A stretch of 64,000 nt of DNA from the NCBI GenBank assembly GCA_026315105.1, contig CM048744.1, forward strand, positions 318,625,270 through 318,689,269, written 5' to 3'. Under the pieces are notes generated by a model. It saw only the letters and a program-made list of their open reading frames with translations, was not told the origin of the DNA and did no database searches. Source of the stretch: Locusta migratoria. Taxonomy: Eukaryota > Arthropoda > Insecta > Orthoptera > Acrididae. The translations under genes and the position numbers were made by a program. Shown piece after piece: positions 1 to 12,919 of this stretch (position 1 is the first letter of the stretch; each line of letters begins with the position of its first letter).

Positions 1-1859
1 TGTCTGACACAAAAATCTAGGAGGAAAATGGTTATCTTCCAGTATCACAGGCAGTTGTAAAACATGTGTGCTTTCAGTTCGACGTGAAGGGTACTTTGTA
101 AATGGATTTTAGAAACTGCTGTTTATTTTTGCCTTAGTTTTTTTAAGCTATTCATGACCAACATAGCTTCAGTGAACGAAGAGAGCAATAAGAATTAAGA
201 TGCTGCAGTTCGTGAATATTGTTGGATGTTACCGACACATTTGAATGGAAAATGTGCATGCATAACATAGAATTAATCGAATTACAAGACAGTAAAAAAC
301 TTATCGACATTAGCCACTACTTAAAGTAATCTTCATCACAAAAGTGCAATTTGACAAATGTCTAGTGAGAGCAACACTGGCACACTTGATGCAGTCACGC
401 TACATCACTTATTTGTTGAGTGAACAGACAAAACAGATACTGTTCTAAACACTTTGTTACAAAGCGCTATGGGTTGCAGTGCACCATGATGTTCGGAGTG
501 ATCATTTGCTTTAGCCCACCGCCTTGGTTGCGCTATAAAGACGACAACCATTTGGCACGTCAGATCTCTGAAGGCATTTTCAAGAGTGAAGATATTATTC
601 TGTACATCATTTCCACTGGTTCTCTTTGGGTTGATGTTGTAACTAAGATATCAGCATAAATTTAGCAAACATAAGCCAGCTGTGTTACCAGAAATTTCTG
701 TTCTGCTCAGAGAAATTGTATTGCTGTAATAAATTATTGGACATAGTTAATCGACCTTGGAAAAACCGTTCTAATGGTACCCAAAGAAAAATAAACAAGA
801 GATACAGGATGTAGTGGTCATGAATTTAATAAATTTCACATGTAATACAGAAACGAGTATTACAATTGCTCCAGTAAGCAAACATATCCAAAACTACCAG
901 TGTGGACAAGTGATTGTGAACATTCCCAGCTGCATCCAACTGATCCATAGTCCATGTCTTATTAAAATACCTAATGGGAGGCATTTGACCCCATATTGGG
1001 CAGTTATAATACCAGATACAATTATGTCAAATGAATGTGCAGGGAACCAAACTATGCTAAAAGATAAGCTTATTTATTATATCTCACCAGATGGCCAACT
1101 ATTTATCAGCGAGGGCCAATTTGACTACTGACTTTTTCACATTTGCCTTCCATTTTGAAATATGGCTCATTATGTTGCTCACATAACAAAACAAACAAAT
1201 GTGATGATTGAGTAATAATCTGTATTGCAAACATTGTGAGGAAATTATTGATGTCAGTCACAGACTTATTCCATAACCATGAAAATATATTGATAATATG
1301 AAATGAAACATGTGCAGCAAAGAATTGTGTTGCATCAAATGAATTTCTTTAAGCTATCATATCCATCCCATAATTATATTTTTATTCCATATCTTTCAAT
1401 AACAACGCAAAAGCTACATTTTTTGTGTAAGCAACATTAGGAATATTAAACCGATGTGGCATTCAAATCCGTAGTGGTTTAATCTCATCCAGTTTCGCTG
1501 CAGACGGTAGTACTAGGACAAGAATTCTGAATAACGACAAGCCCAGTATTCATCATTTGGCATCCCCAGAGGTTAAAGAGATCTTTTAGTGTGAGTTTGT
1601 CACTGGCAAGTATCGAACATGTGATGTTTCGCATACTAATCAAAAACATTAAACTGCCAAGCCACCTGCACCTGTAAATACATCATGCAGGAAATAGATG
1701 TCTGATCATTGACCTTAGAATGAAGTCGGCCATCTTTTCCAAGAAGCAGGCATTAATTTGATACTGCAAACAGTGAACTTAAGGAGGTAGAGTAACTTGT
1801 AAACTCTTGAGCCTAAGAGTCAACTTTTGGTGTTTCTTCATCATAGCAAGAGCCTTAGT
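1..1859. other. No recognised gene; one unexplained Cys-containing ORF
   Basis: The sequence is AT-rich. The plus-strand ORF at 814-1131 (105 codons) has five cysteines in a plausible extracellular pattern (YQCGQVIVNIPSC, SPCLIKIPNG, NECAGNQ) but no family I recognise. The ORF at 420-659 is equally unplaced. No splice context supports either. Confidence 0.3.
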
Positions 1860-1945
1860 GTGTGAAAATAAGGAGACAAAACCCTCATCATTTCCTTTTC
1901 CCTCTCCTTCCCTTCTGCCTGAAGAAGCAACTTGGTTGCGAAAGC

Positions 1946-2012
<67 letters not shown>

Positions 2013-2075
2013 ATTTATGTTACTATCACTACTTGTAGTCCTTCGCAGGTAAGTAAACTTCGTCTACTTTTTAAA
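1860..2075 (+). repeat. Single arm of the 35371-35832 family with TG run
   Basis: AACCCTCATCATTTCCTTTT and CCCTTCTGCCTGAAGAAGCA lead into GAAAGCTT and a TG run (1947-2009), then TACTATCACTACTTG and a GGTAAGTAAACTTCGTCTA end. The order is the same as 35660-35830. Confidence 0.7.
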
Positions 2076-2504
2076 TGTAATTTATTTAATCATTTGATTT
2101 TCATAATTCGATGAAGTTTTAAATGAAAATAATATTTCCAAAACTTGTAGCAGGTATTTATATGCCGAAGTTATATCATTCCTTTGGTGGTCATCGTCAA
2201 AGAAACAGAAACTTCACACTATGCACACTTTATCAAAGTATTTTAAGCAAGAAATTTTATCTGAAATATGCTTCAGCAAAGCATACTTCAGTCAAGTGTT
2301 TACGTAAATGATTTCTCAATTTGATTTTGTGCATACCAAGTGGATCGAATCATTGAGGTGGAAACAGGGGCACTGAACTGATGCCATACAATTGAATGTG
2401 TTTTAGTTGAGTCTCCCGACATCAACTTTTGTGTAAGACTGAAATTTTTAAGTAAATTTAAATTTCATAATTAAAAGTTTAACATTGCGAGGGGTAATAT
2501 AAAA

Positions 2505-2640
2505 TGAACAAGAACCTAAGAAGTACTGGGAATCGAACCTTGGCCACAAAATTTGCAATCCAAGTGCTTTTCCACTACGTTACTCTCACTTGTCGAAGCA
2601 CTTATTACTAAGTGGTCAGATATCATGACACCCTGAGTTA
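2505..2640 (-). repeat. tRNA-like repeat fragment
   Basis: The minus strand contains GTTCGATTCCCAG (box B) and, about 45 nt before it, TAACGTAGTGGAAAAGCAC (box A-like). It looks like a decayed single arm of a tRNA-derived repeat. Confidence 0.45.
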
Positions 2641-3368
2641 TTATTTAACAGTTTCATCTTACCAGCACACCTAATGCAACAGTCATGTTTGAAATGTCTG
2701 CGGCAAACTGAATAACCTTTAGTAAGATTTAGCTGTAGTAGATTTCCATGTATGAAACTTTATTTATACACACTTGCCGTGCTGTGAAGTGCCCCGTTTA
2801 GTTTTGTGCAAACTTCTTGCCAGCCTGATGCTCTGACTTCAGGATGAGACATTTGCTGCAATCGAGCAGAGTATGGGAATGCCTTGCCTTTTCTCAATTG
2901 CTCACGGATGTGTTTGTACCTGCCTTTACTTATATGGACAGTTTGCCTTATGAGGCCTCATTTTCCTGATACTGATCCAATAATGGATTCTCATCCTAGG
3001 TTATATTATTGTGCTCTGAATTAAAAATTGTATTATTGGTTGGTTTCGGATAGTCTGGCTGTTAGTTGCCATATTTAGCAGTAATTCTTATATTGCTAAA
3101 CAACAGGCATATAGTAACTTCTTTAACTTGGGACATTAACAAGTCATGAAGCTTTGACCTTTAAATACACACACTGATTTTGGTAACGTACAGTCACCTA
3201 TGAGGTCTAGAAGTACCCCAACAAAGTTAAGGTATCTGTATAAGTAATTATTGGAAATAAATTCAATATTTATATAATAAAAACAACATATTTATTTTTT
3301 AAATTGTTTATTGTGCTTATAACAATCAGTATTAACAATAACTTTGTAATTTACAAAGACACCTCCCT

Positions 3369-3434
<66 letters not shown>

Positions 3435-4679
3435 ACCTCAAATGAAATGAGAAAGTCTACTCAAAACTAACTTACAATTAAACTCTTTGTTTTCTTAACA
3501 GAATAAGTGCATAAATGAAATGAAATTAAAATTATAAATCAAAATAATTAATGACAAAAAATGACAGCCCATTTTTAGGTGACTACAAAGTATTCATTTC
3601 CTTTGAGTTCATAGGAAAAACAATAATTGATTGTCTTTGAATGAGGCTTACAATTTGTGTATTTTTTTTTTTTTTTTGTAAGTTTTCCATATTAGTGAGC
3701 TCTTATCTTTCGACCTCGGGTAAAAATAACACCTTCGTTTTTAGAAGCACTAGGACCACACTTACCTGCATTAAGTGTTGATAAAGTTTGTTCTCTACCG
3801 TCCAATTAGCACAAAATTTCCTGTATATATCTGGCAAGATTGGGTTTTTTTTAATCTACTTCAAATGTATGACTTTATGTGACTAATTGCAATTGACCTT
3901 ACGTTTTGAAACGAAAGCAAATTACTGCGCTAGTAAACTGTAAATAAATACTCCTTGAAAATATGCACGAGGTCTACGAATTCTCCAACAATGTAAAACA
4001 GGTACTTAATGCTGTAAGAGGGCAACACCCATGCATTTGTTACAAGCATTTACAGCATACTGAGAACATTTAAAATAATGAGTCTGTAGTTTGTGAACAA
4101 TGGAAATTATAAACAAAAAATATCTCCTGGGGTCTTCTTAGATCCCGCACCTGTAGTTAAAGGTTTAAAAAGGTGTGTGTGTGGCATACTGAAATTGTAT
4201 TCTATTGAATGTGTAACACATTAAACTCGAAGCAGCTTTCAAATTATATCTGAATGATGATGTGGCCATTACTTATTGATTTCAACATCGAGGTTGTTTG
4301 TTGCTTTAATATAATTTTTATAGGTTTAGGTGCAAACAAAGAACTGACCTGCGGAAAATCTGATGGTGGGACAGAGTATGCTGTTGTACGGAAAAAAAAG
4401 TCATAGTCTCCATATCTGTCAGCTGGTTCAGAAGTGCATGTTAGACATGGCTTCAAGAAGCATTGGAAAGTAATCTCGTATAAGTTCAATTATACCACGA
4501 CTAAAATTTGTGGCAATTACCTTTTACCCTACCAATACACCGGGAAAATCACTACTATATATCGTACAAATAACTTTGCAGCCGATTTCAGGGAAAGGGG
4601 GGGGGGGGGACCTCTGAAATCCTCTGACATGAAAGAAAAACATAACATATAGTTTATGGCTGCTTACATCAACAATGTC
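2641..4679. other. No gene seen
   Basis: AT-rich sequence with a CT run (3364-3430), a T tract (3662-3678) and a G tract (4599-4609). The small ORFs at 4244-4733 lack motifs. Confidence 0.5.
3364..3430. repeat. CT microsatellite
   Basis: The run is about 65 bp of CT, preceded by three CCCT units. Confidence 0.95.
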
Positions 4680-4945
4680 CACCTCCGTAGTCCAGTCAAC
4701 CGCGTACTTGATTGCCACACAGGGTACCCGCATTCAGTTCCCTGTCAGGTTGAAGATTTTCTCCACTCAAGGAGTGGGTGTTGTGTCGTCTTCAGTATCA
4801 TTTCATCATCAACATGCAAAGTCGCCCAAGTGGCGTCACCAAAAGACTTTCACCCAGGCAGGCCAAACACAACCTCAGATGGGGGCTAATGGCCATAAAT
4901 GCCACACGAAGTCACCACCACCACCATCAACAACAACAATAGTTA
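4680..4945 (+). mobile_element. tRNA-derived SINE (arthropod type)
   Basis: A box A-like GTAGTCCAGTCAACCGCG and a decayed box B (GCATTCAGTTCCC) are followed by the conserved GAAGATTTTCTCCACTCAAG and GTGGGTGTTGTGTCGTC and AAGTCGCCCAAGTGGCGTCA. It ends in a CAC/CAA trinucleotide tail (4913-4940). The ORFs across it are chance frames. Confidence 0.75.
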
Positions 4946-5639
4946 TGATAGACTGTTCCATTCCCTCCCTCCCCCCCCCCCCCCTTCATCATCCTTCCAG
5001 ACTAACCTGCACCGTCCAGAATGCTTTTTTAAACTTGCTTCATCTACAGCTTTGGATTAAGTGTATAAGTCTAAAAGGAGACTATGTCAAAAAATAAAAA
5101 TGTTTTTCCCCAAACACATTAGTAGTTTTTATTTTTGCATAGACTTTTCAAACACCCCTCGTATATGCAATGTTGATTACACAACAAGTGTTTTGTTTCA
5201 TTTCATACTGAATAGCATTTCATTTTATTCGTATTATTTCTAATACTTTTTTGTATTGACAACAATATTTTCCGAAACATTATGGGACTAACACTGATCT
5301 GTTTGTCAATGACACTAAGAAAGCAGTTTGGAGTCCACCATTTACATTTATTGACTACCAGTTTCGATCCTAGTGTTGATGTACTCCAATATTGACATGT
5401 AGAGAGGAGTAGGCACTGTTGAAACATCCAGGTAATGTCCAGCACTTTAGCACAAAACATGTTCCAAAACTCTACAACATGTTGATGCCAGAAATACAAG
5501 TGTATAGTTTTATGTACCGGTATGTGTTTGGTGACCCTTCTTGAAAACAGGAATGAACTGCGCTTTTTCCCACTAGTAGGAACACTGTTCCTCTAGATAC
5601 CTCCATTACACAGTTGCTAGGGGGGGGTGCAAGTTCCTT
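4946..5639. other. No gene seen
   Basis: AT-rich sequence with a C tract (about 4973-4984). A CCAGTTTCGATCC motif near 5357 resembles segments found in other local repeats. Confidence 0.45.
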
Positions 5640-5879
5640 CACATAGTATCCCATCTATGTTCAGTGACTCCTATTGCTGCACTGCTTTCAACAAAAGCAT
5701 GACAACTAACAAGCTGGCTGTCTGCATGAATGACCACCACCAAACTGTCGACAAGAGACACCTGGACCACCCTGCTGAACATACTGTCTGACATTACAAA
5801 ACATTGGAACTTCCGGCACTGACCACAGGAGTAGTGCTTAAAACAAGAAAAAGGTAACTCCCAGACTCCAGGAGGATTT
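5640..5879 (+). pseudogene. Penelope-like GIY-YIG fragment
   Basis: The plus strand reads MTTNKLAVCMNDHHQTVDKR then HLDHPAEHTV, matching the NKL-RMN-H-QTV-DHP-AEHA pattern of the other Penelope-like copies in this window (13135, 32640). The fragment stops where the LINE at 5880 begins. Confidence 0.6.
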
Positions 5880-8800
5880 TTGGTATACTTCAATGCAGAA
5901 GAAGAGGATATAGCCCAAGAACTAACACTCAAACCATCAAGAAGAGTCCACAATGCAAGTACCCCGATATGTAATAGACCTAATTCAAAAAATGTTACAA
6001 AATTAAACAACTCCAAATCCCTCAATATTTTCTATCAGAACATAGGCCTAATAGATCTTAAAAAGTCACTGGATCAACTGTTAGTAAACATAAATGATTT
6101 TAAAATTGAAAATCAACCAGACATATTGTGCTTAACTGAACACCATGTCACTTATGGTACTCAGATGTTGTGCATAGACAGATTCAGTTTAGCATCTTAT
6201 TATTGTAGATCCAACAAGGAGAAGGGGGGAACAGTGATTTATGTTAGAAATAATGTAGTATATCATTTTCATATTATCAATTTACAGAGCTCCTGCTGGA
6301 AACCTTGATTTTTTTTTTTTTTTTTTTTTTTTTCCAAACAGATTGAAGAAATACTTTCAAAATTGTACAAAAAAGGTCAACATATTGACTTTCATGTAAA
6401 TTTCTTCAGTGACAGTAATGAGATGGTAGAACTGGAGCAATTGATGAGCTCTTACAACATAATGCAAGTAGTTGATTTTCCCACTAGGGTAACGGACCGT
6501 TCTAGAACTTTAATTGATAATGTTTTTGTAGATAAGTCTAGGCACAGGAGCTTGACAGTCAGTCAAGTCTTAAATGGGCTATCAGACCATGACGCTGTAC
6601 TTCTTACAATCTTACAGTTAAATCTCAACACCAAACCAAAATCTATGTGGAAAACAGTGAGACCAATAAATAAGAAAACAATGGAGACATACACGCAGAA
6701 GCTTCAGTTAGTAGACTGGTCTGAAGTATACAATACAGTTGAAGTCAACTCAAAATTTAATGTATTTATTAACCAAATAACAAGCACTTTTGAGGAGGTG
6801 TTTCCAAATAAAAGAATCAGAGACAGGCAAGGTAATCCTACATTCAAACCATGGATTACTCGTGGCATTAGAAATTCATGTAGAACAAAAAGAGAGTTGT
6901 ATGCTTCAGCCAGACTGTCTAATAACACTGCAACCTTGGGGCATTATAAAGTATACTCTTACGTTATTAAGGAAGGTAATACAGAAATCAAAAAGTATTT
7001 ACTTAAAAAAGGAAATTGAAAATCTGATAACAACATGAAAACTATATGGTCATTTGTGAAAAGTGAGACAGGGAAAAGCTCAGCTACGAAAGAAGCAATT
7101 AGCTTGAGCAATGGGTGCAATGCAGTGGATGATCCTGAAATAGTAGCTAATATTTGTAACAATCATTGCCTAACAGTCACTAACCGAATGGGATACACAG
7201 GTTCTGTAAAGAAGTCATGGAATTCTTGCATAACACTTTAACTAACAAAATAGATAAGATGCAACTTTGGAAAACTACAGTAAAGGAAATAGAAAACATA
7301 ATTATGTCTTTAAAATGTAAAAATTCTGCTGGAGTTGATGACATTTCCAGCAAATTATGGAAATATTGCTGTAGAGAAATAAGTGCAGTCCTCTGTCACC
7401 TTTGTAATACATCTCTGGAAGAAGGCGTTTTTCCTGACAGGCTAAAATGTGGGCTCATATGGCCAATCTATAAGAAGGGAGAAAAACTGACACTACAAAT
7501 TACTGGCCAACTTCACTACTCTCAGTTTTTTCCAAGGTACTAGAGAAATTTATGCACAGCAGAATGGTTGAGCACCTTATCAAATACATCATCCTCAACA
7601 GTAGCCAGTTTGGCTTTAGGAAGGGAGTATCAACTGAGGATGCCATTCAAGCGTTGGTTGACAATGTTATGGAAGCCATAAATAAAAATATGATGGCAGT
7701 TGAAATCTTTTGTGACCTGTCAAAAGCTTTTGACATTGTAAGTCATATTCTCCTGAGTAAAGTCAATACCCTAGGGATGAGTGGAATGGTAGGAAAATGG
7801 CTCGATTCTTATCTTTGTGGTAGAAAGCAAAAAGTAATCATGAAAGGAATGCATGGTGACCAGGTATGTTCAGACTGGGGCTCCATTGCTGCTGGAGTAC
7901 CTCAAGGCTCAGTATTGGGCCCTTTGCTTTTCCTAATATTCATAAATGATTTGCCACTGTGTACAGAACATGGCAAAATAATCATGTTTGCAGACGACAC
8001 TACCTTATCAGTTAGTAATCACTCAGGGGAATTGTTGAATGAGCTTGCAAATAAAGCAGATCTGAAAAGCTGGTTTGAAACTAATGGTCTTAGAGTCAAT
8101 CTAAAATAGACAAATTACACTCCTTTCTCCTCTAACACAAAAGTTACCAATGAGATTAATTCAAAAATTGGTGATCAAGAGATTTTAAAAGTTGAGTTCT
8201 CAAAACTCTTGGGTCTTCATATAGATAGCTAATTGAAGTGGCGCTACCATGTTCAAGATTTGTGCTAAAGATTAAGCTCAGCAATGTTTGCCTTAAGAAT
8301 AATATCTGACAGTAAGGAGATAACCACAATAAAAACAGCATATTTTGGCTATTTTCATCAACTTAGGGCCTAAGGAATAATATTTTGGGGTAATCAGCCA
8401 ATAGCAAAAAAAGTATTCCATGCCCAGAAGTGAGCAATAAGAATACTGTGTGGAGTGCACCCTAGGCACTCATGCCGAGATCTGTTTAAAGATTTACAAA
8501 TCCTTAACACAACTGCTCAATATATATTTTCCCTGATGTGCTTTGCCTAAAAAATAGTAGCTTATTCAAAATCAATAGCTCATACCATAATTATAACACC
8601 TGAAGGAAACATGATATTCATCATGAGCTAAAAACGAAACGCTTAGTGCAGAAGGGTATTTCATACAGTGACACCAAGATTTTTTAATGCCCTCCCAATA
8701 CAAATTAAATGCAGAAGTTTAAAGAAAATCTGAGACAGTTGCTACTAGATGAATCTTACTACAGTATTGATGAATACCTCTCTTGTTAATGCTTACGTTA

Positions 8801-8990
8801 TGTATAGTACTTCTTGTTACTTCTTACATCTACCTTTGTGGCTTCTGCATTGGACTAACCATACTTTCTATATACACAGTGTAGTTTAATTCCTGTATTT
8901 AAATCCATGTATATCTGTTTAACCCCATATGTTAACAAATGTGTGAGATTAAAATGTTACCCTTTACAGTGTTCTGTTCACCAACTCAGT
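5880..8990 (+). pseudogene. Decayed Jockey/CR1-type non-LTR retrotransposon (EN and RT)
   Basis: Coding pieces run in order on the plus strand. An APE endonuclease start (SLNIFYQNIGLIDLKKSL, ILCLTEHHVT) lies at about 6020-6250. The endonuclease end (FPTRVTDRSRTLIDNVF, LSDHDAVLL) is at 6470-6610, and the RT at 7270-8110. RT motifs include NSAGVDDISSKLW, SQFGFRKGVSTEDAI, CDLSKAFDIV, AAGVPQGSVLGPLLFLIF and FADDTTL. C-terminal remnants reach about 8720 with many stops. A poly-T tract (6308-6333) interrupts the endonuclease and part of it is lost. The 3' UTR-like sequence around 8880-8960 is shared with 10150-10200. Confidence 0.87.
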
Positions 8991-9989
8991 GATTGTGGTA
9001 TTCACATCTTAATAAATCTCCACAACATCAAAGTTCAAAACAGTTACCTTGAAATCTCGTGGATGTAGAATCTTCTTGAAACACAGCATCTACATCACCT
9101 GCTTACAGGAATCCCTAGAATTCATTCAGAATACATGCAGCTAGAGGAATGTTCTCTATTTTATGTGTGCATCAAAATTAAGGCAAGAACTCGGAGCAAA
9201 CACCAGGTATCTGTAAAGCGGTTTAATTTCATCACTTTTGCCCTACAATGCATTACAACAATATGTACATCGGTGCTCAAACCGTCATAGTGGTGGCTTG
9301 GAAAACTGTTACAACACTGCCTTTTCCGATCTTTTTGTGGCCTCCTTTTATAGTCTGGCCTACAACACCATACATTGTTACAACTATTAATGATATGAAA
9401 AACAATTAGTTTGGCCATGTTATGGCAAGATAATAGCAGCTTTATGTTCAAAATTAAGGTAATTATCAATTTGCATCGATTCATAATAATCCTGCTTTCA
9501 TATATTGGGTTGCAGATCTGAAATAAGCATAACTATAAAATACAACAATTCATTGTTTGTTTATACTAGTATCTTGAAAAATAGTGAAAGGCAAATGTTC
9601 CTACCATGTACAGAACAATGAAATAAAGTATTAGTTGTTTTGCTGTATACAAGAACACAGGAATATTTCATATAGGCTTAGTTAATCTACAATGCTGCCC
9701 ATGCTGGCAAGTTTATATTCAAAACATTTATTATATTTGTTTTTTTATGGCCAGTTCCTACTCAAATATACTATAGAATATATCTCTAAGTATACTATTT
9801 CTCTTTATGTTTTCCTAAAGTGCATATTAGCAGGTTTTAGTTTCATGGCCATGTGCTCTTGTTTATTTTCCTATTTTATGATGAAATGTTATTTGTTTGT
9901 CTTCTTAGCAATGTATGTATCTTCTCTTAACCATTATTTTATGTAGAAATCATGTTTCTTATATTACACACACTCTGATGTCACAAACT
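8991..9989. other. No gene seen
   Basis: The sequence is AT-rich. ORFs at 9161-9484 (minus) and 9692-9946 (plus) have low-complexity hydrophobic translations without motifs. Confidence 0.5.
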
Positions 9990-10375
9990 GGCATTTAACT
10001 GCTGAGGTTCTAATAAAATAATTTGTTTAATTTGTTATTTGGGTGATGAAGTAATAAACATTCAGCTCTATAGCTTGCCTATTACATCTCAAGATATGTG
10101 TGAAAATGAACTGTTTTTGTAATTTACATGATAAGATAATGTAGCCCACCTGTGCACAAATTCATGTATATCTGATTAACCCCATATGTTAACAAATGTG
10201 TAAGATATATGTTAAACTTATCTGTTTTTGTAATTTACATGATAAGAATAATGTAGCCTATTTATGCACCAAATGTTACTCTGTAAAAAAAAAGACTTGA
10301 CTCATTATACATCCAGGGATATGTTCTCAATGGATCTATGGAACACGAAATAAATGAAGAAATAAATGACATACT
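9990..10375 (+). repeat. 3'-UTR remnant of the 5880-8990 LINE family
   Basis: A block at about 10160-10200 repeats the sequence near 8910-8945 (GTTAACAAATGTGT core). A 38-bp block is tandemly duplicated (10108-10146 and 10219-10258). The fragment ends GGATCTATGGAACACGAAAT followed by AAATGAA repeats, a typical CR1-like 3' end. Confidence 0.6.
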
Positions 10376-10385
10376 CCATTTCAAT

Positions 10386-10566
10386 GATTGATTTAGTCTG
10401 CACCATCTGGACTGTGATACCAACAACAGCTTTTCTGAACTGCATGGTGAGAAGTCTCTATAATCTACCTAGAGTCCCATAAATCCCTGACCTCAAGCTT
10501 AACAAGTCCGCACTTTCCTGCTCCCCCTCCAGCACTACACACCAATCTATTTCACTAACACATCTA
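10386..10566 (+). pseudogene. Penelope-like fragment (C-terminal coding end and 3' tail)
   Basis: The reading FSLHHLDCDTNNSFSELHGE and the following proline-rich tail correspond to FTTLAIWILPPTTSFPGLHT at 13255 and to 32740-32800. It continues to 11011 and beyond but is interrupted there by the palindrome at 10567-11010. Confidence 0.55.
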
Positions 10567-10666
10567 ATAAATGGAAGGCCAGGTTGGAATTAATAACATA
10601 GTAATAAGGACAGTTTACAATTCACAACAAACACAAGGTGACAAGCTGTGACAGGCACATAGAAAA

Positions 10667-10730
<64 letters not shown>

Positions 10731-11010
10731 AAACACTGTCAGCTATCAGCCATGGTCTTCTTCAGAAAATAGAATATTCACACAGGCAAACAACATAATC
10801 ATACAACTTTCACCTCTGGCTGCCACACTTTGAAACAGTAGCCGGAGGTGATGGTTGTGTGACGGTGTTGTGTGCCTGTGTGATTGCATAAATGTTCTAT
10901 TTTCTGAAGAAGGCCATGGCTGATAGCTGAAAGTCTTGTATATGTGTGTGCCTTTTGCATCTCGTCACCACATCTTTGTGGTGAGTTGTAAACTGTCCTA
11001 ATTACTATAT
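10567..11010. mobile_element. Palindromic Penelope-like tail element with CA microsatellite
   Basis: The element is flanked by the perfect 14-bp repeat CACTAACACATCTA (10553-10566 and 11011-11024). It consists of two inverted copies of one tail sequence (about 10600-10835 and 10845-11005) sharing CAGCTATCAGCCATGG and GAGTTGTAAACTGTCCT. Only the left arm carries a 58-bp CA run (10671-10728). Confidence 0.8.
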
Positions 11011-11024
11011 CACTAACACATCTA

Positions 11025-11216
11025 CTAGACTTTCTGCCCTATTTCTCATATTTTCTGTGCCAGGCACATTTTCAAGCAGTATTAAATTATCTTCTGCATC
11101 TACCATAGTAAGAGGTAGAAGACTCCTACTTACCCAACACTCCCTAGAAGCACAGTTGCAGTTCACAGTCTGGACACATTGGCCTGAAATGGTTGTTATA
11201 TTAGTGTGACTTGCAC

Positions 11217-11265
<49 letters not shown>

Positions 11266-11986
11266 CCCATTTTGGGGAATTTCCTTTTAGCTAAAAGCTT
11301 AACTATTCCGCAGTCTTTCTTTCATGCCTGTGTGTGGCCCAATGTTGCCTCCATATAGTTAGCAGCAGTATTTCATATTCATTATACTATTGTTAATCCA
11401 TGTTTGTCTTTCCATTTTATGATTTTTTCCTTCTTCCTAACATACATACAAATAAAGTAATTTTAAAAGTAATTCCCATTACTGTCAATGTGAGTAGATT
11501 GGTTTTAGTAATAAACTGTTGTTAGAATGCTTTATATAAGTAGATTTCAGTGTGTGCTTCTTTCTTCTGCAGTGTAACTTACTAATTCCACATCCCCCAA
11601 AGTCTTCATTGTAGGGATTACAGTATGCAACATGTAATTAAATGAAAATGAATGGCTTCATCAGGCACATTTGTTTAGTGCTAACTGTCATGCTGCTTTA
11701 TGAACCCTTATGAAATACTGAAGTAACTATTATTTTTAAATGGAGTGATGAACTACTTATAATGACTCATTACAAGAGTAGCAAAGTGATGTGGCACATG
11801 CCACTATCCATAAACTATCTCTTCACTCAAGTAGCTGAAAACTGTGTTTAGAAGGAAGGCGGAGCTGTAACAATATTGTTAAGGCAACTTTGATCTCACA
11901 GTGTGCTGTCTTGTTGAATATGATAATTTTTCAAAAAATTTAAATACATGATGCACATTGACACCTGCTGGGACATTGTCTTGCAG
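11025..11986. other. Penelope-like tail remnant then unique-looking sequence
   Basis: The first 200 bp continue the older Penelope-like fragment. After the TG run at 11218 nothing coding is visible until the splice acceptor at 11986. Confidence 0.45.
11218..11263. repeat. TG microsatellite
   Basis: An uninterrupted TG run in otherwise non-coding sequence. Confidence 0.95.
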
Positions 11987-12195
11987 GTCCAGGGCCAGTA
12001 AACGAGCGGCATGGACCATTTCCAGGACTTACTGAGTACCAGGACACCATCAGCAAAAATGCCATCTGCTCATGGCTGTCATCTCAGCAGATTCGTGATG
12101 CACACCCACCAACTTGCATTTGCTCTCCCGACCCAAAAACTGGCAGCCAACCTATATGCTATCAGGCTGAGTGCAAGCCTACTGTTGCATGTTAA
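11987..12195 (+). CDS. Probable terminal exon of an unidentified gene (cysteine-rich C-terminus)
   Basis: A good splice acceptor (TTGTCTTGCAG, ending 11986) opens a 209-nt stretch that is open in one frame and closes with TAA at 12193-12195. In that frame it reads PGPVNERHGPFPGLTEYQ, continues through a WLSSQQIRDAHPP segment and ends CICSPDPKTGSQPICYQAEC followed by KPTVAC. Six cysteines near the end suggest a secreted or extracellular disulfide-bonded tail. A more obvious ATG ORF at 12011-12217 lies in another frame and looks like its shadow. An AATAAA at 12618-12623 could end the transcript. I do not recognise the family and found no upstream exon in the window. It could instead be a pseudogene or transposon piece. 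Confidence 0.5.
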
Positions 12196-12640
12196 TATTT
12201 GTCTCTATAGGATTTGACTCTTTATTGTTCTATGTTTTTGGCTCTAAAAAAAGTAATTCTTAGAAAATTCATTTTTCAAAAATATTTAATTATATACTAC
12301 ACATTATTCCTTAATTTATTCTCTATTCATGAAATGTGAATGCTAAAATAGTGACCACCACATGTATAGCATCCCTATATCATTTTCTCACGTGCTTTTT
12401 ATAGATCAGTATCTTGATTATTTAACTAGAGTTCCACAAACTCAATAATTTTCAATGTCTTCTGAACTCCAAATATTAGAAGCAAACTATTTTGAACTGA
12501 GTAATTACAATTAGTTAATGTAATCTTTTGATGACACCTTAGGCAGACACTAAGACATTTACACAGATTTTGCCCCTGTAGACTGACATTTATCGGCCAG
12601 TTTTCTGGACTTTTTACAATAAATCATGAAGAAAATATTA
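12196..12640 (+). other. Possible 3' UTR of the 11987-12195 exon
   Basis: AT-rich sequence without repeats follows the stop codon and contains AATAAA at 12618-12623. The assignment depends entirely on the exon call. Confidence 0.3.
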
Positions 12641-12803
12641 AGTTACTAAACTATTTACATTAAAGTTTGAAACTTCCTCTTTCTAATGCTGTTAAACAAT
12701 TGTTTTTCTCCTTATGTAAATGCTACTTTTTCTACAATTATGAAAGTTTAATATTTTTCCAAAAGAAGAAAAATAAAAAAATATAAATGTAATTTCTAAA
12801 ACT

Positions 12804-12876
12804 AAATATGGAAAGTCGAGGTTGGAATTAATAAAACAGTAATAAGTACTGTTTACAACTCGCTGCAAATATGTGA

Positions 12877-12919
<43 letters not shown>

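Noticed and set aside
1807..2114. ORFs of alternating Cys-Val across a TG run
   Set aside because: They are the translation of a dinucleotide microsatellite, not a protein. The same holds for ORFs at 12692-12913, 13217-13582, 35282-35615 and 58753-59004.
12011..12217. ATG-initiated 68-codon ORF
   Set aside because: It overlaps the better-supported exon frame (11987-12195) in another frame and shows no cysteine pattern or motif.
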